The position numbers and the translations under genes are program-made. The notes under the pieces were generated by a model that was given only the letters and a program-made list of their open reading frames with translations, was not told where the DNA came from and did no database searches. 64,000 nt of DNA from Trichoderma breve (Eukaryota; Ascomycota; Sordariomycetes; Hypocreales; Hypocreaceae): positions 5,518,001-5,582,000 of the forward strand of contig NC_079232.1 of assembly GCF_028502605.1 (NCBI RefSeq), written 5' to 3'. How positions within the stretch are numbered: position 1 is the stretch's first letter; each line of letters begins with the position of its first letter. Positions 34,657 through 46,821 of this stretch are shown one piece after another.

Positions 34657-36594
34657 CTTCGTCGAAACGCCTCGGACCGCAAGACCAAGATAACCAAGCC
34701 AGCCTCTTCCCTTTCCCCTAGCCTCCTAATATCTGTGCGAGAGAGAGAAAAATTCCGTTTCAGGGTCCGTATTGTCAAGTTTCAGTAGATATTGAAGAAT
34801 AGGAAGAGGCGGGCTAGAAGCGCATCGAGATGGATGTGAGGGGTGGATGTCTCTTAGTGTGAATGGGAGCCTCAAGATTATTTATCTCCCCTATTACGGC
34901 TGGGAAAAATCGAAGCAAGGGCTGTTAGTAAAAACATACTACAAGTACTGCTTATTGCGCCTTTTATGCCAAGTAAGGAGGTGGGAGGGTCAGGAAGCAG
35001 CGGAACTGTCGTAGCCCATCTGTCCTTGACAAGTTCGCTGTCGTTATGTATGTTGGTTGAACATCTGTAGCAGTGCGCATGTGGGTACCTGTAATAGCCA
35101 ACGGTAGGCCAATATTAACCGCTCAGTGACAACCCCGCTGCATCCTGATCAACTGCTGTTGGCGCGGATTGGCTGCAGACTGGAAACACCTGCTGGGCGC
35201 GAACAGATGGTGGGAGTCTTAGCCTATTAGAGTAAACGAGGAATAACACTAGCCGGGGGTAATGGGCCCATTAGCATGTAATTTGAACCAACACTCGGTT
35301 GCATTGAAGAGAAATTCCTGTGACAGCTTACCAACCGAAGCATACTTCTCGTCGTCCAAAAATCATGCCCAAATCTTCACTTTACATGCGGACTCAGTAG
35401 AGAGTTTACTCGTGTGATAACAACACATACAGAAGTAAAGATATTGTTAGATACCTAGTATCTAGGTAGGCAGAAGATGGGTTCAATAGCACCAGGCATG
35501 TACGAAGTGCTGCGTGCGTCGTAAAGTAACTCGTTCCTCAATTAGTCAACGCGGCAAGTAGCTCTCCTATAATGATTTATTTAACCGTTTATTATTTAGC
35601 ATGCGAAAGATTTCAATTCCACACTTTTCGTTCATTTCCAGCATACGTTCATTTCTTTTATCCATTCTAGTCATACGTCCAATATTTTGCTACAATTCAT
35701 ATAGGCACGTAAAGCTGCTGCTTTTGACTTATTGCGACAATAGGTACTTTGCTTATCTGAACACCACGCCCCCTTTTTAGAAAGGAAATTACTACGACAC
35801 AGTATTTTCTTACCAAGTGCCAATACCTAATAGACAGCACGTAAGTACCTATGGAACTACCCAAGCAAAAACTGCCTACTAAATTGCAGGGCGGAGTTTT
35901 GACATTTCTCAACCTAAGCGAATACACATTGAGCGATGACGAAACGCAATGCCTATTCGGTAGTTTGCTCGAATAATGTATGGTCAGGAGGATTAGCCGC
36001 CAAGCCGTCGGCGGCAACGAAGCGTCAAATCACTAGCCGGAAAAACGAAGCAGACATCTGGATAGAAGGTAGGTACGGGATAGGTATAGGTTATGTTAAC
36101 ACCGTCTACCATTACCTCTTTTTTCTCTCCTTTGCAAATATGAAGCGGTGAAATAATAGAACGACAGCATGAACTACATTAATCTCTCTAAATATCATAC
36201 GCCCTCATCCATCTCAAATATCCGAGAACGAGGTAAGTACTACCATTATTGTTGTAAGAGTGGGCGTGTATTGCAAGAGAACAGCGATAAAGGCTAGAGG
36301 ATAATGAAATCCTTCAAATAATAGATTGTACATTTATCAGCTGCCCCTGGCAACATATTGCTATGAAAAGAAGATACATCTGAGGGTGATAGAAAAACAC
36401 AGTGAGTATTTGACTCTCATTGAGAGAAAGGTCAGAAGAAAATGCACAAAGAGCGCAGATACAATGACGAAGTAGAAGACAAATGTCAAAGAAGAAAAAA
36501 AGAAGCAGATAAGTCATTTAAATGATAAAGAAACGAAAAAAAAAAAAAATTGCTGAAGAGCATAGAGACCATGGCTCTGTTGATGTGCACCAGT
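34657..36594. other. Intergenic, no supported gene
   Basis: Nearly 2 kb, AT-rich, only short frames. It should contain the NTA1 promoter (34660-35100) and the 3' UTR of the RNA-binding protein gene. Confidence 0.45.
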
Positions 36595-39452
36595 TCAGTT
36601 AGCTCTTCCCTTGTCCACTTCGCCGGTGTTTTGGCCGCCCTTTGGAGACATTCCATATGCTTCATTCCGGCACTCTTCCTGTAAATTTTCAACGCCATGA
36701 GATGTCGTAGAAGGGCGAGTAGGAGTGTCCACCGCAGCAGTTGGATATCGTTGCATCAATGGATACATGGTGAACACATCGGAATATGGTGCGGTGCTAT
36801 AGTACGACTGTCCGAACGAGTTGTACATAAGAGGACCACCCTGTGGTGTCATGGAGTGAGCCATCAATGATTGGATCGGGTGAAATCCATAAGGCGAATA
36901 GGTATAAGGCTGAATGATTGGGTAGAAGCAAGATGCCGCTGACTCAATACTATACGCCGGAGAAGGCTCTGCAGTAGTCTTTATCGGAGACTTGGTTGGA
37001 GTTTCCAAAGTTTTTTGATCGTCATTTGTCGCGCTGTTCCCAAATTCGACGTCCTTGGAATCGCGGAGATGCTCATCTAACTTGCCTCGGTAACTGTCGT
37101 TGGAACAAAATTCTGGTTCGTGCGTGCTTTGGATAGCTTTTGGTCCTCTTTCTTCCTCTTTGACTTCGGCATTGTCAGTCAAATTCTCCTGTTGTATTTC
37201 ATCTCTGCCCTTGGTGGTGCTGCGCTCTTCTACTTCTTCAAGCTCGGTCTCCTTGACATAGCTAATAACCGGTAGCTGGCTAGTGGAGCTATACTTCGGA
37301 TTTATTGGGAGGCTAACAAAGGCAGCAGAGCTCTCATCGCTGATGGTAGGTCTGGTAATGGTGGAGTGGGTATAGCGTCCAGCATTTGTTTGAGGAAGAG
37401 GATGAGACCCATCTGCCTTTGTAGGAGAGACTTCATTATCCTCCTCGTTGTCGAGCACGGTTGGAAGATATGTTGCTGATAACCCTGCAGTTGGAGGAAT
37501 GAAACTGTCAGCAGTCATAATACGGTTGCCACGACCATGGTGATTGCCCCCTTTGTTCCCATGCCAAGTAGATGGAGCGCCAACGAATGCTCCTCTTTGA
37601 GAGCCATTAGTGGCGTAAGAAGGCCCATTGAACATTCTCGTACGCTTCCTCTCAACTTTGATAATATGGCCATCAATAGGCTTGCGGTGCTATTAGAAGC
37701 GTTAGCGATAGCCGCATCAATGTGTAGGACCTCTGCCAAAAGACAGAGCCAACTTACATAATTCATGATAGCGTTGTCAATAGAATCGGGTCGGACAAAC
37801 TCTACAAATCCAAAACATGTTGTAGTAGCTAAGTTCAATCGTTAGTCCGACTCATGAGCAAGCGTATAAAGGAACACTTACTCCTGTCACCAACTTGAGG
37901 AATTTCTTTTGTCGCAACCTCAACACAGAGCACTTTGCCGCACTGGCTTGCTAGAGACTTCAGAATATCCGCCGTCATATTCAAGGGTAAATTGCCAAAA
38001 TATGCCGATCGACGGTCTTTCTCGTACTGTGCATAGCTCTGCTGGTCGCTTTTCTTGTGCTGCTGCCGAGTCTCAGCCTTGGGGTCGTATGCGTCAACGC
38101 GAAAAACCGGGTGGCCCTCAAAGGCCTATAATCGCGGAATCAGATGTTAGCTCGATTCTGATACAAATTAAGCTGGAAGAAGGAGGCGATAACCAGTCAG
38201 CATACATTACATACCTTTGTTACAGATCGCGAAGAGTCATAGCGTTTGTAATGAACGACAATAGCAGGCGGGAAATTCTCTGCCTTGTGGCCGTTGAGAT
38301 CCAGAGGATATGCCTTGGCTATTGGTCCTAGGGCACCAAGAAGATCTATAGCTTCTTGTCTAGTCGTTTCAGCTCCAGAGAGCTTATAAACAAGAAAGCA
38401 TGCTATGGAGGACTTTGGTTAGTTTGCCATCTTGAAACGACCGAAGAGGAGTGGTATAGCTACAATGAGCGGTGGCTTTTTCGACGCGACAAGGGCGACC
38501 GAGTATGACAGAGCCGTTTCCATGTTTTCCGGCGTTCTCGGCATCGGCATCACACTGTAATCGAGTTAGCAAATAACATGTGCTTGTTAAATCAGACGTA
38601 CTATCTCTGCTTACTGTAAATTGACAAAAAGCAAATGGCATCTGGCGACTATCTCGACGAATCTTGACGAAAACGGTACCAAACTGCGAGAAGTACTTGG
38701 TAACTTCGATTTCCAGCTTTCGATCGTCAAAGGCTTGGGTTAGACTTGAAAGTGTTGGTTAGCAAACGCTTGAGGATGGGACTTTGGTGATATAACAGCA
38801 ACTTACTTGGCGACAAATACGCAGGCTGACGATGGATAAATATTCTGAGCATCAACTTGAAGAGGGTCACGAGGAACCAGAGACCAGTTGCCGACGTCTG
38901 TTTGCAAAGCCTGTTCTTCGCTCCCGTTTGAGGCCTCCTCAGTGCTACGCTCATCTCCTTTCGAGGACGAGACTCTACACTCCGCTCCTGATACTGGTCG
39001 ATCGGTAAATACATCATCATTGTTGGTATCTCCAACTTGAAAGGCAAGTGAGCTAGACAAACAAGTTTAGTATACAGCATGAGAAATCAAGGGCACAAGG
39101 CTGAGGGTAGAGGCATGAATACCTTTCATGCTCGGCACACTTGGCACTCTGGGCAATCAAGTTGCCGGACGAGGCAGGTCGCTTAGGACTTTGACACTGT
39201 TAGAACCCGAGGAATCCTTTTCTCTGAAGACAATACAAGCTTGGGAATGACTGACGTGTTATCCTGTTTTGGCAAGCTACGTGGGCCTTTGCAATTTTAG
39301 CGACCGAGAAGAAGGAAGCGAGAAGATATAGCATGCTACTTACCAGGGTTGAAAACATTCTCTTGATCAGACGAGAGCTGGCGGAGGATGTCGAAGGACG
39401 ACGCTTTCATGAGTGTCATCTTCGGATGGCGAAGAGAAGAATGCGCTGGCAT
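36595..39452 (-). CDS. Three-RRM RNA-binding protein
   Basis: RNA-binding protein of at least 712 aa. Exons (minus): 39196..39123, 39052..38807, 38744..38615, 38554..38464, 38402..38215, 38125..37882, 37828..37758, 37689..36595; phases close at every junction. RRM1: SSACVFVANLTQAFDDRKLE and FGTVFVKIRRD with MPFAFCQFT as RNP1-like. RRM2: HSCFLVYKLSGAETTRQEAI and PPAIVVHYKRY. RRM3: RRSAYFGNLPLNMTADILK and CFGFVEFVRPDSIDNAIMNY (RNP1). The C-terminal third is low-complexity and Tyr/Pro/Ser-rich (YPIIQPYTYSPYGFHP). A first exon 39452..39344 (MPAHSSLRHPKMTLMKASSF) has a perfect GTAAGT donor but leaves the frame off by one against 39196, so the N-terminus is unresolved. The target RNAs are unknown. 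Confidence 0.85.
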
Positions 39453-40831
39453 CTTTGCCTTTCTGAAAACATGTGTCAATGTTTGTGATTAAGGGAAAGA
39501 AGTAGAAGTTGGCAGTGAAGAGAGAAGAAATAATGTAATGTTAACAGATAAAAGAACAGCAGTGGAGAGATGGAAGGGAGGTGGAAGAGAAGTAAATTGT
39601 GGGAAAAGAGAGGAAAGTAAAGCGAGAGCGCAAAGAAGAAAGGGGAAAAGAAGGTAGAAGTAGAAAAAGAGAAGATGGATAGAGGCCGCGTGTATGTACG
39701 CAGGTTCAACCTACTTGCTTTCAAAAAGAGGGACTAGTAAAAGAAACTCTGCCTAATGCAATGAAAACTGGCCCAAAATCGGCCGCGATGGAGTTCAATG
39801 GACAAAACGCGACTGGGGTTCCCTCCAAGAAAGAGAGAAGAGTAAATATAGGGTAACGACTGAGAAACAGATGATTCTGAGAGCAGTTTTGGACTGCTTT
39901 GTAGTGGTGGAAGACTTGCAAATCCGGATGAGGTTTGGCCTTGAAAATGGCGGTTGATAGTGGACGATTTGAAAGTTGAGGATTGGAAGTGAAGTGGAGA
40001 GGGGGGGTAAACATCAAATGGATTGGAGATGGACTGATTGGTTGCCCGGAAACCCAATCACAGCAGTGCCAGCAGATGGCAAGAAATTGACAGTAAAACA
40101 GCCTACAGTTGGCACCACTTTTGGTAGCAGCCGTCAACTCCCTGAGGTTAGGGGAAAGGCCAAGTAAAGGCCAATAGCATTAGTGATAATTGTCCAAAGC
40201 AATATGCATCAAAATTGACTTGAAAATTGTAGAGTTGTTATCGTAGAATTCAAAACTCATCTAATGGAGATTGGAGATATAATCATGAAGGGACTCCAGC
40301 GTACGCAATCTTTCAAAGAATTTTGGGAGGCTATCTCGGCTTTTTACCAACTTTAGGGCATGTGAGAATCCTCATATCAAGAAGACAGCTGTTGAAACAG
40401 CTTTACCCATGGCATATCACTCATTTTATGAACACAGAAATTTCAAGACTACTTTTATGAAATATCACATTAATTAGAATAGTAATCATACCACAATGAG
40501 TTGCGTCGGCTACCATTCGAAACACTCTACCGAAACCCCCACAATTGAGTCCATTCAAGCTTCCTGTCAATCAGCAAATCGTGCACAAACTAATCGATTT
40601 GTATGCTACCTCATCAAGATATTCTAATATATTCCACTCTCCTACTGTAATTCTTGAGTACTACTAATACATTTACCGGTCCAGTTCCATTGTACTTTAC
40701 ATTTTCAAGTCTTTCTGCGTCAGCATCGTTACACGTCAAATGCCTGTGATACAGCATATAGTATCACATCCATTGATAGCATGGATTTATCTCGTTTGTT
40801 CTACCACCCAGAAACCGAGAAACCTAAGCAG
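39453..40831. other. Intergenic
   Basis: Upstream of the RRM gene: a purine/pyrimidine-biased leader (GAAGAGAAG-rich at 39485-39680 on the plus strand, so a CT-rich leader for the minus-strand gene), then about 1 kb without supported frames. Confidence 0.45.
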
Positions 40832-41936
40832 CTACTTGGACGCAGGCTTCCATCCAGCTCGTCTCGCCTGCTCCTTGTCGATAGCTTCCTTCTCTTCCAG
40901 ATATGCTTCCAAAGTTGTGGGAGATGTTGTGCCCCAAACTCTCCACGCGTCCGATTCGAATGTGACCGCATTGACCTGTCTGGAGAGCACCACATATTCC
41001 ACCTTGTCTTGAATCTTAACGCTGCCAGGGATCGTCTCTCCTGTAGACGCATCATACCGAGACACCTGCTGGGTGGATGAAATGGCAACAACGGCTTGTT
41101 CTGTCATGAGGTTCTTGTCGTACATGTTGATCTGGTGGATCTGATGTGCTATTCGCTTGGGATAGAAGAGCGAGCTGTTGTACTTGGTAACCTTGAAGTG
41201 AACCCGCTCTCGAGGATTCCGGCGGTCTATTGCCGCAATGAGCTTCTTTGCAAAGTCATTGACGCAAATTCTTTCGAGTGTCGCTTTGTCTCCCGCAGCA
41301 AAAGCCTCTAGCACTTCCTGATATAGAGCCTTGGCCGTAGGCGCAATCTTGCCGCGGCGGGCTTTCCACTGAGGTCGAGTCGTCCAATTTGGCATGGATT
41401 TCAATTTGAAGTTGAGCAAAGAAACGGTTTCAATCACCCAATGTCTTAGCCTGCTCCATTGATATTGCGCGAAATCTGCAGGGTTTAGCGGCAGACGAAA
41501 TAACGGGAGGGTTACAAATGTGCCTAGCGAGAGAGAGTTTTGTGTTAGCCAGAGTGCATTCAGCTACATCGCCTGTTATGGTAAAGGTATAAGACGCCAA
41601 TTTCATCATGAGACATCATGAAAGCAAGGAGACAGATGGTTAGAGAATTGAGGACATGCGCGAACCTGGAAACAGCGGACCCCCTCCATCCTTGAAGTAC
41701 TCTGCGTTTGCCATTTTCTGCAACTGCGAGATGCTCTGTTCTTTTGTCATCCTGCTTGAGCCAGCACGAGCCGCACGATCCATCTCTCTCATTGTTCTGC
41801 TCCTTGATGGCTGTGTCGCATATTGTCGAAGCATCTGCGCGGCCAATGGCCTTGCGGCGCATCTTGGAAGATTATTCGCAGTGCCATGGCGAAGTGCCGG
41901 TGCCGCGATTGAGCGCATTGCGGAGGCGGGAGACAT
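40832..41936 (-). CDS. Mitochondrial MBA1/mL45-type (Tim44-like) protein
   Basis: 320 aa. Model: complement(join(40832..41523,41666..41936)), with a 142-bp intron. N-terminal mitochondrial targeting sequence: MSPASAMRSIAAPALRHGTA with many Arg and no acidic residues up to MLRQYATQPSR. The C-terminal domain (FKLKSMPNWTTRPQWKARRG; LYQEVLEAFAAGDKATLERI; YEVVLSRQV-type strands; DAWRVWGTTSPTTLEAYL) fits the Tim44-like fold shared by MBA1 and large-subunit protein mL45. These hold mitoribosomes at the inner membrane near OXA1. Divergent from CIA30, another mitochondrial gene, with under 600 bp between starts. Confidence 0.82.
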
Positions 41937-42526
41937 GATCTTGATTAAATCGTACAAATGAGACAGTGGAAGAGACTTCTTCTGCCTTTTTTCAAAGGAA
42001 TTATGCCCGATTCTCAGCATCCAAACATCGTCATCATCCCACCAAGACAATCTCTAAAAAGCCGGCCCAGGTGTTGAACTTCTGCGGTTGGATGAATTTG
42101 GTGGATTAATAATAATCCAGATGCCGACACACCCTGTGCGGGGTGTTAGAATGGTCAGGCTTCTCGCTAAGAGCCAAGATTCACACCACCTGCCACGTGC
42201 GAATCTCTAGCCTCTTCATGTTTGGTCTTTCTCTCAACACCAAACGGCTGCACATCGTCTCCCGCAATCAGATGTAAGGCTGAGAGATTTGTCTGCTGTG
42301 TAATTCACAACGCAGAATCTCTCATGTTACTCAACTTCAGGTGAGCCGATTGGCTCGTCCGCTGTTACTGTCGTCAATACGCTTGTTTGCCCATCATGAG
42401 AGCCACGCAGCCTCTTCTTGCAAAGAGCTTCCTTGCGCGGAGCTTTGACGAGCTCAAGAGGCGCTCCAGTATAGGTAACTAGCATCACGCCCTCTGATTG
42501 CATATACATGCCTTCGGATTCCTCAA
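41937..42526. promoter_or_regulatory. Divergent promoter of two mitochondrial-protein genes
   Basis: 590 bp between the MBA1/mL45-like gene and CIA30, read in opposite directions. No specific motif identified. Confidence 0.45.
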
Positions 42527-43243
42527 ATGCTCTCGAAGTCGCTAACATTCGCATCATCAGCCTGGAACCTCGACGCCGTCAAGGGTCCCTCAGGCCCCCG
42601 CGAGCTCTACGACTTCCACAGCGCCGATTCCGTGAGCAACTGCATTGTCATGTCCGACAAATTGATCGGCGGCTCCTCCACCAGCAGTCTCGACTTCATC
42701 CATTCTTCGACTTCCTCCTCCTCACCGTCTCACGCACGCTTCTACGGCCACATCTCGACCTCACTCCCACCAGATCGCTTGGCAATTCAGCGGACAGGCT
42801 ATGCGGCGTTTCGGACACCAGACCAGCCGCCCACAGTCTTCGGTCGCTCTGTTTGGGATATAGACCCTTACATATATCTCGCATTGCGGATCAAATCCGA
42901 TGGCAGAGCATATTACGTCAACGTACAGACAGAGAGTGTGGAGCCAACAGACCTCCATCAGCATCGGCTATTCACAAAGCGCCCTGGGCAATGGGAAACG
43001 ATTCTCATTCGGTGGAATGACTTTGTGCGCACAAACCATGGCTTCGTCGTTGAGCCACAAACAGAGCTTTTAAGACAAAGAGTCTATAGTGTAGGCATCG
43101 GGCTGACGGATCGCGTGGAAGGGCCCTTTGAGCTCTGCATCGAGAGAGTGTGGGCAACAAATGGAGCTGAAGAGACACGCACGACGAAAGAAACACAGGA
43201 GGGGGAACTGAAGAACAGGAAGGGCGAAAAGATTCAGTGGTGA
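42527..43243 (+). CDS. cia30: Complex I intermediate-associated protein 30 (NDUFAF1/CIA30)
   Basis: Assembly factor for the membrane arm of respiratory complex I, 238 aa, single exon. CIA30 domain features in order: RELYDFHSADSVSNCIVMSD at about 27, LGGSSTSSLDF-like (LIGGSSTSSLDF), ARFYGHIS, GYAAFRTPDQPPTVFGRSVW, IYLALRIKSDGRAYYVNVQT and RPGQWETILIRWNDFVRTN. The end, IERVWATNGAE, is followed by a basic tail. CIA30 is a standard syntenic neighbour of fungal MAT loci, usually beyond APC5; here it is directly next to the MAT region. Confidence 0.93.
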   Translation: MLSKSLTFASSAWNLDAVKGPSGPRELYDFHSADSVSNCIVMSDKLIGGSSTSSLDFIHSSTSSSSPSHARFYGHISTSLPPDRLAIQRTGYAAFRTPDQPPTVFGRSVWDIDPYIYLALRIKSDGRAYYVNVQTESVEPTDLHQHRLFTKRPGQWETILIRWNDFVRTNHGFVVEPQTELLRQRVYSVGIGLTDRVEGPFELCIERVWATNGAEETRTTKETQEGELKNRKGEKIQW

Positions 43244-43924
43244 AATCGCAGCAGTAGCATGTTGGACTAATTCCATGCAAATGATTGATCCACCATGTAT
43301 GAGCGAGAAGATTATCCGCTTCGTTGGCATACGAAACTACGAAGCTAGATGATATGATTGAGCAAGGCGACATTGTTCAACTTCGCCCACAATATATCTA
43401 GTTAACTGTGATCAATCTGAATGGCTTCATTCAACCAAGGTGGTCCAAGCTAAACAAGCTATTGTGGACCAAAACCTATTCACTTTTGGCAGGCTCTCTT
43501 GTTTACAGGAGACTTACTCATTCCCTTTCAAATACAGGATTCCCGATCTTGTTCCAGCAACGTTTTTTCAAGCAAGCAGATGTCCATGTTTCAACAGAGT
43601 ATTCTCGATCGAGCAAGTTGTTATATACTTGTTTAGACAATGTTATTTTGGTCAGTCAATGTGGCCTCGGCTGAATGATCTCGTTGTCCAAAGGCAACGA
43701 TCCAGCTTCGCTGAAGTACTCACGACCACCACCGCCTGTGAACTTCCACTATAGCTGACCGCAATCAACGGGCACGTAAACACTTTCGTAGAAATCAGAC
43801 TCATAGTCTCATATGCATTCGACTATATGACGCATCCATCAAAAGTGTTTGAGTTGCGTTAGGTATCATTACATGCAATATCATATCGAAACCAGTCCCA
43901 GGGCTTGCTACCTTCACTCTCCTC
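43244..43924. other. Intergenic; CIA30-side border of the MAT region
   Basis: No supported gene. If the MAT-APC5 block is inverted, one breakpoint should lie here. Confidence 0.4.
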
Positions 43925-44294
43925 CTAGTAAGCCTGCTTGCCATTCCCAAATAATTTCAGCTTCCTGTTTTCTCCGAAACCACAGTACAAGCTTATGGCA
44001 GTGTTGTCAAGTAAACGTGGCCAATGCTCCCCCTTCTTCGAATACACAACGTAATGGAATGCGGGCACCGTGCATGATATAACTTGGTCACCTAATTCAA
44101 AAGGTGCAATAGAATCCATTGTGTGGGTTATATTGGTTGTTAGGGGGTAAGCCGGCATCTTCTAAATATAAGCAAGATGTCGGGACATAAACTGCATGCG
44201 GAAACATACCTTTCTCGCCTTCGTTCTCCTGGTAGTCCGGCATCTTATCAATATCCCAAGGATTGCCGACATCGATCGTATCGCTCTCAGTCAT
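43925..44294 (-). CDS. Small unassigned gene in the MAT region (83 aa)
   Basis: Model: complement(join(43925..44091,44210..44294)). Exon 1 reads MTESDTIDVGNPWDIDKMPD, YQENEGEK; donor GTATGT at 44209. Two acceptors are possible. The one at 44092 (GAATTAG) gives GDQVISCTVPAFHYVVYSKK, EHWPRLLDNTAISLYCGFGE and a stop at 43925 (83 aa). The one at 44162 gives a shorter, 50-codon product ending NGFYCTF. The first uses far more of the open sequence and has branch-like CTAAC/ATAAC upstream. Acidic N-terminus, basic C-terminus, no signal peptide or known domain. It lies between CIA30 and the next unassigned gene, on the same strand. Confidence 0.5.
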
Positions 44295-44708
44295 CCTGAA
44301 ATATCACATTTGCGGCATCTCAATCTGATATTGTTGTGCGGCAGTAGAAGATGCGTAAGTGTAATTGTAAAGCCGCGGTGTGTCTGGATATACGAACTGC
44401 AGCGGGAGGTGATTCAGTACATTGAGATCGTCGACTAAATGAGACTTGACCCCTAGGACTGGCACTCGTTTCTCTTCGTAGTGTGTACCTAGAAGCTCTT
44501 TGGCTGCTTGAAACGGGTCTGCTTCTATTACTTTAATGAAGTTTGGCCTTTTTGTTATTGAAAAGATGAAAAGAGAGCCAGGCGAGTTCTGATGCCACTG
44601 CTACCAGCTTCTTTTTCTTTTTATGTTATTCTACTACTATACTAGTAACAGTGTGACCATTTGCCCAAGAAATTGGTTCAGCGAAAATATGAGGTTACAG
44701 CAAGATAA
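44295..44708. other. Intergenic between the two unassigned MAT-region genes
   Basis: About 0.4 kb, no gene seen; promoter of the 83-aa gene and 3' end of the 249-aa gene. Confidence 0.4.
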
Positions 44709-45505
44709 TTATGAATGCTGCGAGAAAAAGGTATCCCAGTCTCCGTCAGAGCCCTGTGTAGTGTTGGGAGTTACATGAGCCCAGTTCTGCTGCCAAGCAC
44801 TCAGAAACATTGGAGTGTCTTGGGGTAATCCGAATTCAGTGTTAGGTATGGAAATCGAGGCGTTGCCTACAGCTGTGGGAAATAATTCATTGCTCAAAGG
44901 CCACTCAGTAGTTTCAGGAGCAAAACTATTTTGTGAAAGCTGTTGGTGATTAGGCATATTCAATCTTTGGCCGTGTTGGTAAAAATGAGATTGAGGAGCA
45001 AGTGTCGTTTCTTCGAATTGAATACTGGCTTGAGCTTGCGATTCAGATGGTGAAACAATGGTTGCTTCAGTGTTAAAGAGAAGATGCTCCTGGAGCGGTT
45101 GCTGGATTTGACCCGTCGAGTATGGTCGTAATGCGCTCTCCTCTTGTGATTGGTAGAGTATTGATGCTGCTCCTTGTGTATCTCTAAACTCTGTGGGAAC
45201 TTCGTGCACGTTTTGGTGGTGATATTCGATCTCAGAAACTAAAAACTGTCAGATCCAGTTACCGAACTTGGAAGAGGAGCCATACCGTTGTCATTATATT
45301 CGTAGACAAAAGATGCGCAATGTTTCCGGATATCATCCTCATTATGGCAGTGACGCAGGGTATAGGTGATTGCCTCGGCGCCGTTATCCATCACATATGA
45401 TAGAGAAGTGCTGTCCCCATCATGTCCGTTAACGGCCCATTGGCCATCGGGCCGTGGCTCTAGAGCTGTCAAAGCGGAAATTGGTGGAATTTTTGGAGAT
45501 CTCAT
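44709..45505 (-). CDS. Unassigned MAT-region gene (249 aa), candidate MAT1-2 secondary gene
   Basis: Model: complement(join(44709..45238,45286..45505)), intron 47 bp with donor GTATGG and acceptor TTTTAG, phase closing across NDN|VSEIEYHHQ. Start MRSPKIPPISALTALEPRPD. The N-terminal part (ITYTLRHCHNEDDIRKHCAS, FVYEYNDN) looks folded. The rest is Gln/Ser/Thr-rich and acidic (QIQQPLQEHLLFNTEA; SQAQASIQFEETTLA; QGSDGDWDTFFSQHS), like an activation region. No HMG box and no alpha box. It is divergent from MAT1-2-1 across 1.3 kb. In Fusarium and Metarhizium a second gene (MAT1-2-3, renamed MAT1-2-9) accompanies MAT1-2-1; this could be its counterpart, but I cannot confirm homology. Confidence 0.6.
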
Positions 45506-46821
45506 GATGGTATCGGTCGACTTGGTATGGTAATTGGCAATGCTAATTGGCAATGCTAATGGAGAAAAGAGGTTTTCAGGTAACGGGATCGGAAATCCTT
45601 CAGTGTTTATTTGAAGATTTAGGAGGATGTAAGAGGCGGGAGTATCAACTCAGGAGAGCGGGCAGCTGAAGTATTTCTCCTCAAGAGTGTTTGCCTTGCC
45701 TAAAATGTGTTTGTCTAGTAGTAAAAGTGAAAAGAAAGATCGAGAGCAGAAACTGAAGTCCATGGTTTCGCCTCACTTTTCACTCACTTGCATTTCAAGT
45801 ACTGTGCAAGTACTGTGAATCTTTTCCTGAGGGGGGAGGCCCACGCCACCATTTATATACGTATTCCATGCGGATATCCGCTAAGCACGTCCGTTGTTTG
45901 TGTTGGTTCCTTGCCGGATTCGCCATTAGAATCTCCCAATATTCAAATTCATGTGCATATCATATAAAATGTAGCGTAGAGAAAAGTCATATTTCTGATC
46001 CAGGTCCTCTACATATGCTTTGGATTGCAGTCTCAGTAAAATTCTGGAAAAAAGCTCAGAAGTCCAATATAAGGGGGAAAGCCATTGTCGGCTGTTGGAA
46101 TTTTTATTCTGGGCTATTATTTCTTGCCTCAGAAGTATTCGCAACCGTCTGCCAATCTGCATGAGTATTGTGGTTAATCCATATGCCCAGTATAGTAAAT
46201 AAAAAGGCCAGCATAGAGTTTCTTCATTTTGCCATAGAACTAAATCCTCCTGCCGAGCGTAGTTGACTCTGCTTTCACAACTTGTATACACCATGCAGGA
46301 GGGTGCCATATAAATCTACGGCTGGGGTACCGGTAAAATTTTGGAGAAAAACGAGAAGTGGGACGGCTGAAGTTTAGCTCCAACACCTTTGTTTGTTAGC
46401 ATATTGTTGGTCGAGGGAAAGCCAATTCCTTCCGCCACAGAAGTTGGAGAATGGTCCCAGAGGGAGTGAAAACTGAAGTGGAGGGCGCACTGACCTAGCA
46501 CTAAATAAAGGGGGGCTGGTGGGTATTCAGATTAACTCACTTGGCAGCTCTCAATAGCCACTAATAAGTGAACTACCATGCAGATTCCAGGCTCACTTGT
46601 AGCTCACTATCACCCATAGCTTTTCAATTCTTCGTGGTACTGAACTTTGGAAATGTTTTATTTCTTCAATATTTCCCAATTATCACATCAAATCTATCAA
46701 CTCTGAATCTACGACTACTCTTTTTTTCACGATACCTCTTCAAGCGCCTTTCGGATTTAGAGATTGGCGCCCCATCATCACCCGCGAATAATCATTCTGA
46801 GCCAGCCATCTCTACGTCATC
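45506..46821. promoter_or_regulatory. Divergent intergenic region upstream of MAT1-2-1
   Basis: 1.3 kb between MAT1-2-1 and the 249-aa gene. A duplicated 12-mer (ATTGGCAATGCT, at about 45534 and 45546) lies just upstream of the 249-aa gene start. A plus-strand frame at 46568-46876 overlaps the MAT1-2-1 start and is unsupported. Confidence 0.45.
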
